This document shows, one piece after another, positions 1-8,948 of a stretch of DNA of 64,000 nt. Made by a program: the position numbers and the translations under genes. This stretch comes from BPGX01 sp035405785 (GTDB lineage: Bacteria > Bacteroidota > Bacteroidia > B-17B0 > Aurantibacillaceae): assembly GCA_035405785.1 (NCBI GenBank), contig DAONJS010000001.1:1-64000 (forward strand), in the 5' to 3' direction. The notes under the pieces were generated by a model. The model was not told where the DNA came from and made no database searches. It was given only the letters and a program-made list of their open reading frames with translations. How positions within the stretch are numbered: position 1 is the stretch's first letter; every line of letters starts with the position of its first letter.

Positions 1-69
1 AAATTTTATTTATATTTGCATCATCAAAAAGTTGCATTTGTGACTTGAATTCACCCTTAAAAAAAATTT

Positions 70-1017
70 TTATTTTATTCCACTCACATCAATATCATTC
101 ATACACTTAAAATGAACAAGTGGGCAGTGATTGTAGCCCAATTTACTGCAGGGGCGACACCATAAATTATTATTTTCTAATATCTTACTTTCGGGATGTG
201 CTAAATATGGATACATCCCAAACTCTGGAATGGTATTTCCCCATAGTGAATATATCTTTTTCTTAAATGCCGCTGCAATGTGCATCAATCCTGTATCAGA
301 GGTAACAACAAAACTTGCATTCTTGATTAAATAAGCACTTTCAAACAAATTAATTTCTCCACAAAAGTTTATCACATTATTAAATTCTTTTGCTAAATCT
401 TCAACATCTTTTCTATCATTGTTATCTCCTAACAAAACTATTTTTTTATCTGATAATTGAATACAAATTTCTTTCAACTTTGATAATGGAATTTTTTTTG
501 TATAATATGAACCGCCTGCAACTATTGCTACATAAGGTGTTGGAAAGGTTTTAATTTTTTCACTCACTTTTTCTTCATCAATAAAAAAATCTAATCCTTT
601 GCCATCATTTGTTACACCTAATTTTTTAACGGCTTCAAAATATCTGTCTACAATGCTTTTTTTAGGCAAAATACTTTTTATCTTAAACCAAACTACTAAT
701 AATTTTTGTAAATTTAATTTTGTAAAACCATCATTTGGAATGCCAGAAAATACACGAATCATTCTGCTTTTGTAATTATTCTGCAAATCCACAATAAAAT
801 CAAATTTTTCTTCTTTGATCAACTTAATACTTGAAGAAACATCTTTGAAAAAATGAATTTTATCAATATATGGATTAGCAGATACAACGGGCAAAAATTT
901 TTCTTTTATCATCAAATGTACTTCATAATTATTTTGCTTCAAACATCTAATTACAGGGCTTGTAAGCACTATATCTCCAATTGAACTAAAACGAATAACA
1001 AGAATTTTTTTGGACAT
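70..1017 (-). CDS. Glycosyltransferase family 9 (heptosyltransferase-like)
   Basis: A 315-residue GT-B glycosyltransferase of the ADP-heptose:LPS heptosyltransferase family (GT9). It probably adds a sugar to the lipopolysaccharide core at the inner membrane. The N-terminus (KKILVIRFSSIGDIVLTSPV) is the family's first Rossmann strand and acceptor loop. The nucleotide-sugar site near residues 238-262 is visible as TSDTGLMHIAAAFKKKIYSLWG. The cysteine-rich tail (WCRPCSKLGYNHCP) is common in Bacteroidota members. The gene starts 9 nt after the argS stop, so the two are probably co-transcribed from the argS promoter. The exact donor sugar cannot be read from the sequence. Confidence 0.88.
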   Translation of the reverse strand: MSKKILVIRFSSIGDIVLTSPVIRCLKQNNYEVHLMIKEKFLPVVSANPYIDKIHFFKDVSSSIKLIKEEKFDFIVDLQNNYKSRMIRVFSGIPNDGFTKLNLQKLLVVWFKIKSILPKKSIVDRYFEAVKKLGVTNDGKGLDFFIDEEKVSEKIKTFPTPYVAIVAGGSYYTKKIPLSKLKEICIQLSDKKIVLLGDNNDRKDVEDLAKEFNNVINFCGEINLFESAYLIKNASFVVTSDTGLMHIAAAFKKKIYSLWGNTIPEFGMYPYLAHPESKILENNNLWCRPCSKLGYNHCPLVHFKCMNDIDVSGIK

Positions 1018-1026
1018 ACTTTATTT

Positions 1027-2802
1027 TTACATTCTTGAAGGTACGGCTATTCCAAGTATTTTGAGCATTTGTTTGATAATTACAGCAGTGGTGTAAGATA
1101 AATGTAAGCGAAAGTTTTTAAGGTTTTCATTGGCTTCTGATAATATAGGGCATTCTTGATAAAAGCGATTAAACTTTTTAGCAAGTTCATATACATCGTT
1201 TGCAATAATGGCAGGATTGTATTGTTTTGCGGCTTCTGCATAAACATCAGGAATGTTTAATAAATGTTTGATAAGTTCTCTTTCTTCTTTGTGTAATTGA
1301 ATACTCAAATCAAATGATTGTATATTATAGTTTGCTTTTCTTAATAGAGATTGAATGCGTGCATAAACATATTGAATAAATGGGGCGGTATGGCCTTCAA
1401 AATCAATGCTTTCCTGTGGATTAAATAAAATTTTCTTTTTAGGATCAACTTTCAAAATAAAATATTTCAAAGCCCCCATTCCAATGATTTCATATAATTC
1501 ATTTTTTTCTTGCTCACTTAATTCACTGACTTTGCCTAATTCTTCTGTAATTTTTTTTGCGGTGATAAACATTTCATCCATTAAATCATCAGCATCTACA
1601 ACCGTTCCTTCACGGCTTTTCATTTTACCTGTTGGTAATTCTACCATTCCATAAGATAAATGATAACATTCTTTTGCCTGTGGATAGCCCAGTTTTTCTA
1701 ATATCTTGAACAATACTTTGAAGTGATAATCTTGTTCGCTTCCTACCACATATACTAATCTGTTTAAATTTGGATATTCCTTAAAACGAAGCACAGCAGT
1801 GCCAATATCTTGCGTAATATATACAGATGTACCATCAGAACGGAGTAAAACTTTTTCATCTAATCCTTCATTGCTTAAATCAATACGAACGCTTCCATCG
1901 CTGGCTTTGTAGAAAATACCTTTTTGTAATCCTTCCTGAATAATTTCTTTTCCAAGTAAATAAGTTTGACTTTCATAATATATTCTATCAAAATCAACGC
2001 CCATTCTTTTGTATGTGATATTAAAGCCATCATAAACCCAGTTGTTCATCATTTCCCATATTTTTCTCACTTCAGGATTTCCTGCTTCCCAATCTCTCAA
2101 CATTTGTTGGGCTTCTTTCATCAATGGTGCATTATCTTCGGCTTCTTCTTTGCTCATTCCTTGTTTGATCAATTCTTCTACCTGCTTTTTATATTCTTTA
2201 TCAAACAGCACATAATACTTTCCAATTAAATGATCGCCTTTAATACCAGATGATTCGGGCGTTTCGCCATTGCCCCATTTAATCCATGCAAGCATGCTTT
2301 TACAAATGTGAATACCACGATCGTTAATCAGATTCGCTTTAATGACCTTATGACCTTGTGATTTAAGTATTTCTGACATTGACCATCCGAGTAAATTATT
2401 TCTGATGTGTCCAAGATGAAGTGGCTTATTTGTATTTGGGGATGAATATTCAATCATTATCTCTGTATTAGTGGAGTTTGGGGCGGCCATTCCCCATTTT
2501 TCATTGACTTTTTGATAAAGAGACAAAAGATATTGATGAGTTACAGTAAGATTAAGAAAACCTTTTACCACTTCGTAATTTGAAAAAACTTCAGGATATT
2601 TTTGGATTAAAAATTTACCAATGGAATGCCCTATTTCTTCGGGCTTTTGTGAGATTTGTTTGCTGTATTGAAAAAGCGTAATGGTATAATCGCCATTAAA
2701 TTCTTTTTTTGTAAATTGAAGTGAAATTTGTTCGGGGTGATATTGATAAATTTCTTTAAATGCAGTTGCAATGTTGTTGATGAGTGGCTGGTGTGCGAAC
2801 AT
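1027..2802 (-). CDS. argS: Arginyl-tRNA synthetase
   Basis: A class I aminoacyl-tRNA synthetase of 591 residues that charges tRNA-Arg in the cytoplasm. An N-terminal Add1-type domain covers about residues 1-100. The HIGH motif reads HLGH at residues 129-132 (context SSPNTNKPLHLGHIRNN). The KMSKS equivalent is GKMKSREG in the middle of the protein. The C-terminal DALR anticodon-binding domain ends in the usual GIxVPxRM. Length and order are normal for ArgS. A -7 box (TACTTTTG on the minus strand) lies 12 nt before the ATG and supports this start. Confidence 0.97.
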   Translation of the reverse strand: MFAHQPLINNIATAFKEIYQYHPEQISLQFTKKEFNGDYTITLFQYSKQISQKPEEIGHSIGKFLIQKYPEVFSNYEVVKGFLNLTVTHQYLLSLYQKVNEKWGMAAPNSTNTEIMIEYSSPNTNKPLHLGHIRNNLLGWSMSEILKSQGHKVIKANLINDRGIHICKSMLAWIKWGNGETPESSGIKGDHLIGKYYVLFDKEYKKQVEELIKQGMSKEEAEDNAPLMKEAQQMLRDWEAGNPEVRKIWEMMNNWVYDGFNITYKRMGVDFDRIYYESQTYLLGKEIIQEGLQKGIFYKASDGSVRIDLSNEGLDEKVLLRSDGTSVYITQDIGTAVLRFKEYPNLNRLVYVVGSEQDYHFKVLFKILEKLGYPQAKECYHLSYGMVELPTGKMKSREGTVVDADDLMDEMFITAKKITEELGKVSELSEQEKNELYEIIGMGALKYFILKVDPKKKILFNPQESIDFEGHTAPFIQYVYARIQSLLRKANYNIQSFDLSIQLHKEERELIKHLLNIPDVYAEAAKQYNPAIIANDVYELAKKFNRFYQECPILSEANENLKNFRLHLSYTTAVIIKQMLKILGIAVPSRM

Positions 2803-2813
2803 TTTTTTGATGG

Positions 2814-2821
2814 CAAAAGTA
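2814..2821 (-). promoter_or_regulatory. -7 box of argS (TACTTTTG)
   Basis: The minus strand reads TACTTTTG, a full match to the Bacteroidota -7 consensus TAnnTTTG. It ends 12 nt before the argS ATG, so the mRNA leader would be only a few nucleotides long. No clear TTG/TTTG is seen at the usual -33 distance. Confidence 0.6.
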
Positions 2822-2861
2822 GGGAATTAAAGTGAATGGTGAAAAACAATACATATAATAA

Positions 2862-3000
2862 TGTTCAATTCTCAATTCTCAATGCTCAATATTCAATGTT
2901 CAAGTTTAAATAGTTTTGGAATATGAATTTTTAATTTTGAATAAATAATTTGAAACAAAAAAATAACTAAACACTAAAAACTCAAAACTCAAAACTAAAT
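2862..3000. repeat. Dispersed low-complexity repeat before lipB
   Basis: Degenerate direct repeats of the form TCAATGCTCAATATTCAA (2862-2903) are followed by ACTAAAAACTCAAAACTCAA (about 2970-2998). Both types recur elsewhere in intergenic DNA. The reverse complement of the first is at 42607-42630. Relatives of the second lie at about 10299-10323, 20009-20030, 42670-42683, 49769-49786 and 56299-56335. They lie only between genes. Their function is unknown. Confidence 0.55.
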
Positions 3001-3003
3001 AAG

Positions 3004-3011
3004 TAAATTTG
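3004..3011 (+). promoter_or_regulatory. -7 box of lipB (TAAATTTG)
   Basis: TAAATTTG is a full TAnnTTTG match ending 8 nt before the lipB ATG at 3020. The predicted transcript would be leaderless or nearly so. No TTG is visible at the -33 position. Confidence 0.5.
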
Positions 3012-3019
3012 CGGCGATT

Positions 3020-3754
3020 ATGAATAAGGAGGTTTTACATTATCATTTAGGTACAATGGATTATTTGCAGTGCTGGGAATTTCAGGAAAAATTAATGCAA
3101 TCGATTATAAATGTAAAGTTATCTAACAGAGAAAAAGAAATTCCAGAACCTACAAAAAATTATCTACTCACAGTTGAGCATCCGCATGTTTATACATTAG
3201 GCAAAAGTGGAAAGTCCAATCATTTACTTGTTTCGGAAGATTTTTTAAAATCAATAAATGCTACATTTTACAAAGTAAATAGAGGTGGAGATATTACATA
3301 TCATGGTTTTGGGCAATTAGTCGTTTATCCAATTTTAGATTTAGAAAATTTTTTTACAGATATTCATCGGTATGTGCGAAATTTGGAAGAAGTAATAATA
3401 AGAGTATTAAATGATTATGGCATTAAAGGAGAAAGAAGTTCGGGAGAAACAGGTGTTTGGTTAGATACACACGACATTAAAAAAGCAAGAAAAATATGTG
3501 CTATAGGCGTTCGCAGTAGCAGATGGGTTACAATGCATGGCTTAGCATTTAATTTGAATGCAGATTTGAAGTATTTTGATTACATTATTCCATGCGGGAT
3601 TTCAGATAAAAAAGTAACTTCATTACATTTAGAATTAGGTAAAAAAGTAGATGAAAATGAGGTTTTAGAAAAAGTATTGCATTATTTTGAAGAAGTTTTT
3701 GAATGTCAATTAACAAAAAAATCCAGCGAATTGAAAAATTTAATATTTACTTAA
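3020..3754 (+). CDS. lipB: Octanoyl-ACP:protein N-octanoyltransferase
   Basis: A 244-residue octanoyltransferase that moves octanoate from acyl carrier protein to the lipoyl domains of 2-oxoacid dehydrogenases and GcvH. This is the first step of lipoate assembly. The family motif RGGDITYHGFGQLVVYP is at residues 88-104. The catalytic lysine is K158 (ARKICAIGVR) and the catalytic cysteine is C192 (IIPCGI). Length is normal for the family. No lipoyl synthase (lipA) is adjacent. The gene is followed closely by a separate promoter for pstS, so it is probably a single-gene transcript. Confidence 0.95.
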   Translation: MNKEVLHYHLGTMDYLQCWEFQEKLMQSIINVKLSNREKEIPEPTKNYLLTVEHPHVYTLGKSGKSNHLLVSEDFLKSINATFYKVNRGGDITYHGFGQLVVYPILDLENFFTDIHRYVRNLEEVIIRVLNDYGIKGERSSGETGVWLDTHDIKKARKICAIGVRSSRWVTMHGLAFNLNADLKYFDYIIPCGISDKKVTSLHLELGKKVDENEVLEKVLHYFEEVFECQLTKKSSELKNLIFT

Positions 3755-3756
3755 CA

Positions 3757-3784
3757 TTGAAAGTTTATGTTCTCTCTATTTTTG
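3757..3784 (+). promoter_or_regulatory. Promoter of pstS (TTG-N17-TATTTTTG)
   Basis: A -33 TTG (3757-3759) and a -7 TATTTTTG (3777-3784) are separated by 17 nt, matching the Bacteroidota sigma-A promoter. Transcription would start near 3790. The upstream ATG at 3767 would then lie outside the message, so pstS should start at 3803. No binding site for a phosphate regulator was identified. Confidence 0.65.
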
Positions 3785-3802
3785 TGGCAAAATAAATTAT
3801 TT

Positions 3803-4747
3803 ATGAAAAAATTAGTTTTAATTGCAGGAACATCGTTTGTATTATTTTCTTGCGGTGGCAAGAAAGAATCAAGCAACACATTAAGCGGAACCATTGACAT
3901 TGATGGTTCATCTACTGTTTATCCTATTACAGAAGCAGTAGCAGAAGAATTTAAAAAAGTATATCCAGATGTAAAGGTAGCAGTAGCACTTTCTGGCACT
4001 GGTGGTGGATTTAAGAAATTTGTAAGAGGTGAAACAGATATTAATGATGCTTCTCGCCCCATTACGCATTTTGAAGATAGTATTGCAAAAGCAAATGGAG
4101 TTGAATACATTGAATTAGAAGTGGCTTATGATGGATTAGCAGTAGTGATAAATCCCCAAAATACATGGTGTAATGATATAAAAGTAGAAGAGTTGAAAAA
4201 AATATGGGAACCCGAAGCACAAGGAAAAATTACAAAATGGAATCAAATTCGTCCAGAATGGCCAGATGAGCCATTGCATTTATATGGAGCGGGTGTTGAA
4301 AGCGGCACTTATGATTATTTTACAGAAGCGATTGTAGGAAAAGCCCACAGCAGTAGAGGAGATTATACATCATCAGAAGATGATAATGTGTTGGTGCAAG
4401 GCGTATCATCAGATAAAAATGCACTTGGATTTTTTGGCTTTGCTTATTATGAAGAAAATAAGGATAAAATAAAATTAGTAGCAGTTGATAATGGAAATGG
4501 TGCTGTTTTGCCATCGGTTGAAACAGTAAAAAATAAAACATACAAGCCACTTTCTCGTCCTTTGTATATTTACATTAACAATAAAGCCGCAAAAAGAAAA
4601 GAAGTTCAGGAATTTATCAACTTTTATTTAGATAAAATGAATACATTAGTATCAGAGGTAGGATATATTCCTTTAAGTGATGAGGAAATAAAAGCAGTAA
4701 AAGAAAAGTGGCAAAACTTCCTTCAAACACATAGCAACAATCAATAA
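3803..4747 (+). CDS. pstS: Phosphate ABC transporter, substrate-binding lipoprotein
   Basis: A 314-residue periplasmic phosphate-binding protein that delivers phosphate to PstC/PstA. From the ATG at 3803 the N-terminus is a lipoprotein signal (MKKLVLIAGTSFVLFSCGGK) with a lipobox cysteine. An in-frame ATG at 3767 would add 12 residues but lies upstream of the predicted transcription start and spoils the signal peptide. The phosphate-binding loops are clear: DGSSTVYPITEAV near the N-terminus, then SGTGGGF and INDASRPI, and GVESGTYDYF in the second lobe. It is the first gene of pstSCAB, followed after 8 nt by pstC. Confidence 0.94.
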   Translation: MKKLVLIAGTSFVLFSCGGKKESSNTLSGTIDIDGSSTVYPITEAVAEEFKKVYPDVKVAVALSGTGGGFKKFVRGETDINDASRPITHFEDSIAKANGVEYIELEVAYDGLAVVINPQNTWCNDIKVEELKKIWEPEAQGKITKWNQIRPEWPDEPLHLYGAGVESGTYDYFTEAIVGKAHSSRGDYTSSEDDNVLVQGVSSDKNALGFFGFAYYEENKDKIKLVAVDNGNGAVLPSVETVKNKTYKPLSRPLYIYINNKAAKRKEVQEFINFYLDKMNTLVSEVGYIPLSDEEIKAVKEKWQNFLQTHSNNQ

Positions 4748-4755
4748 ATATCCAA

Positions 4756-5649
4756 ATGCTCACTACCAAAAAAAGTAATTGGAAAGAATTCATAATAGAA
4801 AAGATATTACAATTTTCGGCATTAATTAGTATTTTTACAACGCTTGGTATTTTGTATGTTTTAATTTCTGAATCCATTGATTTTTTTAAGGAAGTCCCAC
4901 TATCTGAATTTTTATTTGATACGCAATGGACGCCATTATTCAGTGAAAAGCATTTTGGGATACTGCCATTACTTTCAGGAACATTATTAACTTCTTTTAT
5001 TGCTATTTTAGTTGCAGTACCTGTTGGATTAAGCATTGCCATTTTTCTAAATGAATATGCTCCAAAATCATTAAGGAAGATACTAAAACCTGTACTAGAA
5101 GTACTGGCCGCTATTCCAACTGTTGTATATGGTTATTTTGCATTAATGGTTGTAACGCCCTTTTTGCAAACATTTATTCCAAATTTATCTGGATTTAATG
5201 CACTATCTCCTGGCATAGTAATGGGAATAATGATTTTGCCGATGGTTGCATCATTAAGTGAAGATGCTTTATACGCTATACCTTATAGTTTAAGAGAAGC
5301 ATCTTATGGAATGGGAGCAACAAAATTACAAACAGTTTTTAGAGTGCTTATTCCATCTGCATCATCGGGTATTATTGTATCTATAATACTTGCCATATCT
5401 CGTGCTTTTGGAGAGACAATGATTGTGGCTATTGCGGCGGGACAACAACCAAACTTTACTTTTGACCCTACAGTTCCTATTGAAACGATTACTACTTACA
5501 TTGTTCAGGTTAGTTTAGGAGACGTAGTTCAGGGTTCTATTGAATACAAAACCATTTATGCAGCCGGTATTGCACTATTTGTATTAACTTTTATTCTTAA
5601 TAATATCAGTTATTTTATTCGTAAGAAATATCAAAAATATCAGTTATGA
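4756..5649 (+). CDS. pstC: Phosphate ABC transporter permease PstC
   Basis: An inner-membrane permease of 297 residues with about six hydrophobic segments and a binding-protein-dependent transport domain. The EAA-like loop that contacts PstB is seen as SLREASYGMGATKLQTVFRVL, followed by the conserved ISRAFGETM. It forms the phosphate channel with PstA. The stop overlaps the pstA start by 4 nt (ATGA), which implies translational coupling. Confidence 0.94.
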   Translation: MLTTKKSNWKEFIIEKILQFSALISIFTTLGILYVLISESIDFFKEVPLSEFLFDTQWTPLFSEKHFGILPLLSGTLLTSFIAILVAVPVGLSIAIFLNEYAPKSLRKILKPVLEVLAAIPTVVYGYFALMVVTPFLQTFIPNLSGFNALSPGIVMGIMILPMVASLSEDALYAIPYSLREASYGMGATKLQTVFRVLIPSASSGIIVSIILAISRAFGETMIVAIAAGQQPNFTFDPTVPIETITTYIVQVSLGDVVQGSIEYKTIYAAGIALFVLTFILNNISYFIRKKYQKYQL

Positions 5650-6509
5650 ATGCAGGTAATTTACAATTGAATAGATGGAAAGACATTATTTTTAAGTGGT
5701 ATGGCTTGCTATGCACATTAGCGGGTGTTTTAATTTTGATTGTGTTTTTATACACGATTATCATTGATGGATGGGATAGATTAAACTGGCAATTTTTTAC
5801 TTCATTACCTTCTCGTCGTCCATCCAGTGCGGGGATATTAGTTCCTTTGCTTGGCACATTATGGATAATGGTATTAACTACTATTATTGCTGTTCCTATT
5901 GGCGTAGCGGCGGCTATTTATTTGGAAGAATATGGGCAAAAAAGTAGATTTGCTTCATTTATTGAAGTGAATATCGCTAATCTTGCAGGTGTGCCAAGTA
6001 TTATCTACGGATTATTAGCATTAGAAATTTTTGTTCGCATAATGGGATTAGGTAGAAGTTTGTTGTCTGGGGCGTTGACTTTATCATTACTTATTTTACC
6101 TATTGTTATTGTATCTACAAGAGAAGCATTGAAGAGTGTGCCTAAAACTATTCGTGAGGCATCTTTTGCTTTAGGGGCTACCAAATGGCAAACTATCTGG
6201 AATGCAGTATTGCCTTCTGCCGCAGGAGGTATTCTTACAGGTGTGATACTGGCCATTTCTCGTGCTATTGGAGAAACTGCACCGCTTGTAGTAATTGGAG
6301 CGATGCTCTATATCACTACTATACCAACACATCCATTAGATGATTTTTCTGTATTACCAATACAAATATATAACTGGTTGTCTCGCCCACAAAAAGGATT
6401 TATTGAGAACGCCACTGCGGCAATTATAGTTCTGCTGGCAATTACATTTTTATTAAATGGAATTGCCATATATTTACGCAACAAATGGCAAAGCAAAGTA
6501 AAATGGTAA
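5646..6509 (+). CDS. pstA: Phosphate ABC transporter permease PstA
   Basis: The second permease subunit, 287 residues, with about six membrane segments. The cytoplasmic coupling loop reads TIREASFALGATKWQTIWN and is followed by ISRAIGETAPL, as in PstA proteins. It pairs with PstC and is translationally coupled to it. PstB follows after 14 nt. Confidence 0.94.
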   Translation: MNAGNLQLNRWKDIIFKWYGLLCTLAGVLILIVFLYTIIIDGWDRLNWQFFTSLPSRRPSSAGILVPLLGTLWIMVLTTIIAVPIGVAAAIYLEEYGQKSRFASFIEVNIANLAGVPSIIYGLLALEIFVRIMGLGRSLLSGALTLSLLILPIVIVSTREALKSVPKTIREASFALGATKWQTIWNAVLPSAAGGILTGVILAISRAIGETAPLVVIGAMLYITTIPTHPLDDFSVLPIQIYNWLSRPQKGFIENATAAIIVLLAITFLLNGIAIYLRNKWQSKVKW

Positions 6510-6523
6510 TTTAATTTATTTTT

Positions 6524-7279
6524 ATGCAAGCAAAAATATCAGCAAAAGATGTGAATGTTTATTACGGGAATAATCATGTAATTAAAAATGTTTCATTAGA
6601 TATTTTTCCTAATGAAGTAGTTGCATTTATCGGACCATCTGGTTGTGGAAAATCTACTTTTTTGAGATTATTAAACAGAATGAATGATTTTATTGAGAGT
6701 TTTAGAATGGAAGGCAATGTTTTTATTGACAATGAAGATATTTACGATAGTAGAATTCCTGTAGAACAATTAAGAAAAAATGTAGGGATGGTCTTTCAAA
6801 AGCCAAATCCATTTCCAAAAAGTATTTATGAAAATGTGGTGTATGGTTTGAGAATACAAGGTATAAATGATAAAAGAACATTGGATAGTGTAGTTGAAAA
6901 AACACTTCAACAGGTGGGAATATGGAACGAAGTTAAAGATAAATTACAACAATCTGCTTTAGCACTATCTGGTGGACAGCAGCAAAGAATTTGTATAGCA
7001 AGAACTCTGGCAGTGGAACCTTCTATTGTATTGATGGATGAACCGACATCTGCATTAGACCCGATTTCTACCGCAACTATTGAGGAGTTGATTTATCAAT
7101 TGAAGAAAGATTATACTATTGTGATAGTTACACACAATATGCAACAAGCAGGAAGAGTGAGTGATAAAACCGCCTTTTTTTATATGGGAGAATTGATTGA
7201 ATATAGCAATACAAGCGAATTATTTACAAATCCAAAAGTAGAACTGACACAAAAATATATCACGGGAAGATTTGGATAG
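6524..7279 (+). CDS. pstB: Phosphate ABC transporter ATP-binding protein
   Basis: A 251-residue ABC ATPase that powers phosphate import through PstC/PstA. Walker A is GPSGCGKST (about residues 38-46). The ABC signature is LSGGQQQR, and Walker B with the catalytic glutamate is IVLMDEPTSALD, followed by the H-loop TH. Family length is normal. PstB is the last gene of the compact operon. PhoU follows only after a 373-nt repeat-filled gap. Confidence 0.96.
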   Translation: MQAKISAKDVNVYYGNNHVIKNVSLDIFPNEVVAFIGPSGCGKSTFLRLLNRMNDFIESFRMEGNVFIDNEDIYDSRIPVEQLRKNVGMVFQKPNPFPKSIYENVVYGLRIQGINDKRTLDSVVEKTLQQVGIWNEVKDKLQQSALALSGGQQQRICIARTLAVEPSIVLMDEPTSALDPISTATIEELIYQLKKDYTIVIVTHNMQQAGRVSDKTAFFYMGELIEYSNTSELFTNPKVELTQKYITGRFG

Positions 7280-7652
7280 AAAAAAATAAGAATTGCGTGA
7301 GGGATGTGGAGGGCGGCGAAGCCGGTGCGAAGCGAAGCGTAGCAAGGGAGCGCACGCACAGCGTGTTTGGCTATATCACCACTACCTTCAAAACCCTTAG
7401 CAGCCCGACCCGAGCTGTGAAATGTTTGTCATTGCGAGGGCGAAGCCCGAAGCAATCTCATAAGAGATGAGGAATATACATTTGAGATTATTTCGCTACG
7501 CTCGTAATGACGGTAATACTCAACAGGCGAGTGCTGACGCTTGCGGTCAGCATGCTGACATGCTTATCAGCATCGTCAGCAGGGCACGCCCTGACGATAA
7601 ATATCAGGACAAGCTCCAAATAAAAATAATTAAGAATAAAAAATTAAAAATT
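7280..7652. repeat. Repeat block between pstB and phoU
   Basis: This 373-nt gap holds no gene of its own. Three elements lie in series. The first is a GC-rich stretch (about 7295-7415) with runs such as GCGAAGCGAAGCG, ending in CAGCCCGACCCGAG. The second is a palindromic element (7428-7513) bounded by GTCATTGCGAG and CTCGTAATGAC. The third is a GTGCTGACGCTTGCGGTCAG element with further inverted pieces (7531-7619). The second and third recur at 16.0-16.2 kb and 42.4-42.6 kb. The GC content contrasts sharply with the AT-rich surroundings. phoU may use a promoter inside or after this block; I see no TAnnTTTG match there. Confidence 0.75.
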
Positions 7653-8315
7653 ATGACACATTTAGAAGAAGAAATTTTGAAGACCAAAACTGAAACCACC
7701 AAAATGTTTGAAATTGTGGTAAGTCAGGTGGAAAATGCATATAAGGCATTGTTTACAAAAGATGTGGCATTGGCAATGAGTATTAAAGATAAGGAAGAGC
7801 AAATTAACCGAATGGAATTGGAAATAGAAAAGCAAGTTGAAAATGTTTTTGCATTGTTTACGCCTGTTGCTATTGATTTGAGATTTTTAATGTCTGTATT
7901 GAGGATTATTTACAATCTTGAAAGGATAGGTGATAGCACCAAAGCAATAGCAAAGTTTATTATTAAAAAGAAGTATATTTTGGATGAAGATATTATTGGG
8001 AAAATAAATTTGAATGAGATTTATGAGATGGCGTTTAAATCAGTGTTGTTAGCAAAAGAAGCATTTGAAAAAGAGGATGTGAAATTGGCATATCAATTGG
8101 TAGAAAAAGGTGTGGATATGGAAGAACTTTGTGATGAGGCACAGATTAAAATTGCAGAGTATATTCGTCAGAATCCTGATAAAACAGAATATGGTTTAAG
8201 TATATTGTCATTATTGAGAAAGATAGAAAGGATGCAGGATCAATCTAAAAACATTGCTCGCGAAGTAATATTTTATTTAGAAGCAAAGATATTAAAACAT
8301 CAGGGGAAGGTGTAG
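7653..8315 (+). CDS. phoU: Phosphate signalling/transport regulator PhoU
   Basis: A 220-residue all-helical protein with two PhoU domains. It restrains phosphate uptake by PstSCAB and signals phosphate status. The repeated PhoU pattern is visible in RMELEIEKQVENVFAL, LRFLMSVLRIIYNLERIGD and SLLRKIERMQDQSKNIARE. The reading frame stays open for 62 codons upstream (from 7467). That part is translated dispersed repeat with no family resemblance, so the ATG at 7653 is chosen; it begins MTHLEEEILKTK as PhoU proteins do. It lies next to pstSCAB but apart from it. Confidence 0.92.
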   Translation: MTHLEEEILKTKTETTKMFEIVVSQVENAYKALFTKDVALAMSIKDKEEQINRMELEIEKQVENVFALFTPVAIDLRFLMSVLRIIYNLERIGDSTKAIAKFIIKKKYILDEDIIGKINLNEIYEMAFKSVLLAKEAFEKEDVKLAYQLVEKGVDMEELCDEAQIKIAEYIRQNPDKTEYGLSILSLLRKIERMQDQSKNIAREVIFYLEAKILKHQGKV

Positions 8316-8340
8316 TTTGTGGGTTTAATATGATTTATTA

Positions 8341-8940
8341 TCAAATTTCCATCATTATTTGACAAGTTGCATTCTTAATCAGTTCATTATTTTCTTTATT
8401 ATCGTTTTTAAGGTCGTCAACTAATTTTTTAATTTCTTTTTTTCTCAATTTTCTTACGCTATATATATGATAAATATTTAATGTGCTTGATTTTCCTAAT
8501 GAAATTTTAATATTATAGGAAGTGTTTTCTTTTACAGTTAATTTTTCTATTGTAATATGGTTATACGATATATAAGCTATATTGATTGAAAAAATTCCTG
8601 AAGGTAAAACTATTGATGCAAAACCATTAAAATCTGACCAAATTGAAGTGTCAATCAAGGTATTTTTAATTTTAATTACTACAAATGGTATTGTATCGCC
8701 ATTATTGTTTATTACTTGAAAGTTTAATATACCTTTATTTTTACCTAATATAGTATCTTTAGTTTTAATAGTATATTTTGATGGTTGACTTTTTAATTTG
8801 ACTCTAAATTTATACTCATATAAATTTTGTCCGAAAAAAATTGTTTGAATTGAAGTAACTATAAGCAAAAGAAGGTGTTTTGTAGGTCTGTTTTTACTTA
8901 AAAATGTTTTCAATTTTTGGAATAAGAGAACTTTCAACAT
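8341..8940 (-). CDS. Exported protein with carboxypeptidase-regulatory-like domain
   Basis: A 199-residue protein of unknown specific role. The N-terminus carries a hydrophobic stretch (HLLLLIVTSIQTIFFGQN, about residues 21-38) that looks like an uncleaved anchor or a signal peptide with a long n-region. The middle (FQVINNNGDTIPFVVIKIKN, then DTSIWSDFNGFASIVLPSG) resembles the beta-sandwich CarboxypepD_reg-like domain often seen on Bacteroidota surface proteins. The C-terminal quarter is lysine/glutamate/asparagine-rich. It starts 8 nt after the EnvC-like gene and is probably in the same transcript. Domain assignment is by eye only. Confidence 0.7.
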   Translation of the reverse strand: MLKVLLFQKLKTFLSKNRPTKHLLLLIVTSIQTIFFGQNLYEYKFRVKLKSQPSKYTIKTKDTILGKNKGILNFQVINNNGDTIPFVVIKIKNTLIDTSIWSDFNGFASIVLPSGIFSINIAYISYNHITIEKLTVKENTSYNIKISLGKSSTLNIYHIYSVRKLRKKEIKKLVDDLKNDNKENNELIKNATCQIMMEI

Positions 8941-8948
8941 AAATGTTT

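Noticed and set aside
1..69. Plus-strand TATATTTG at 11-18, a possible promoter
   Set aside because: No gene follows on that strand in the window; without a downstream product it cannot be supported.
3767..3802. Upstream ATG for pstS
   Set aside because: It lies upstream of the predicted transcription start and disrupts the lipoprotein signal.
7467..7652. 62-codon N-terminal extension of PhoU
   Set aside because: It translates a dispersed repeat; PhoU proteins start at a site like ATG 7653.
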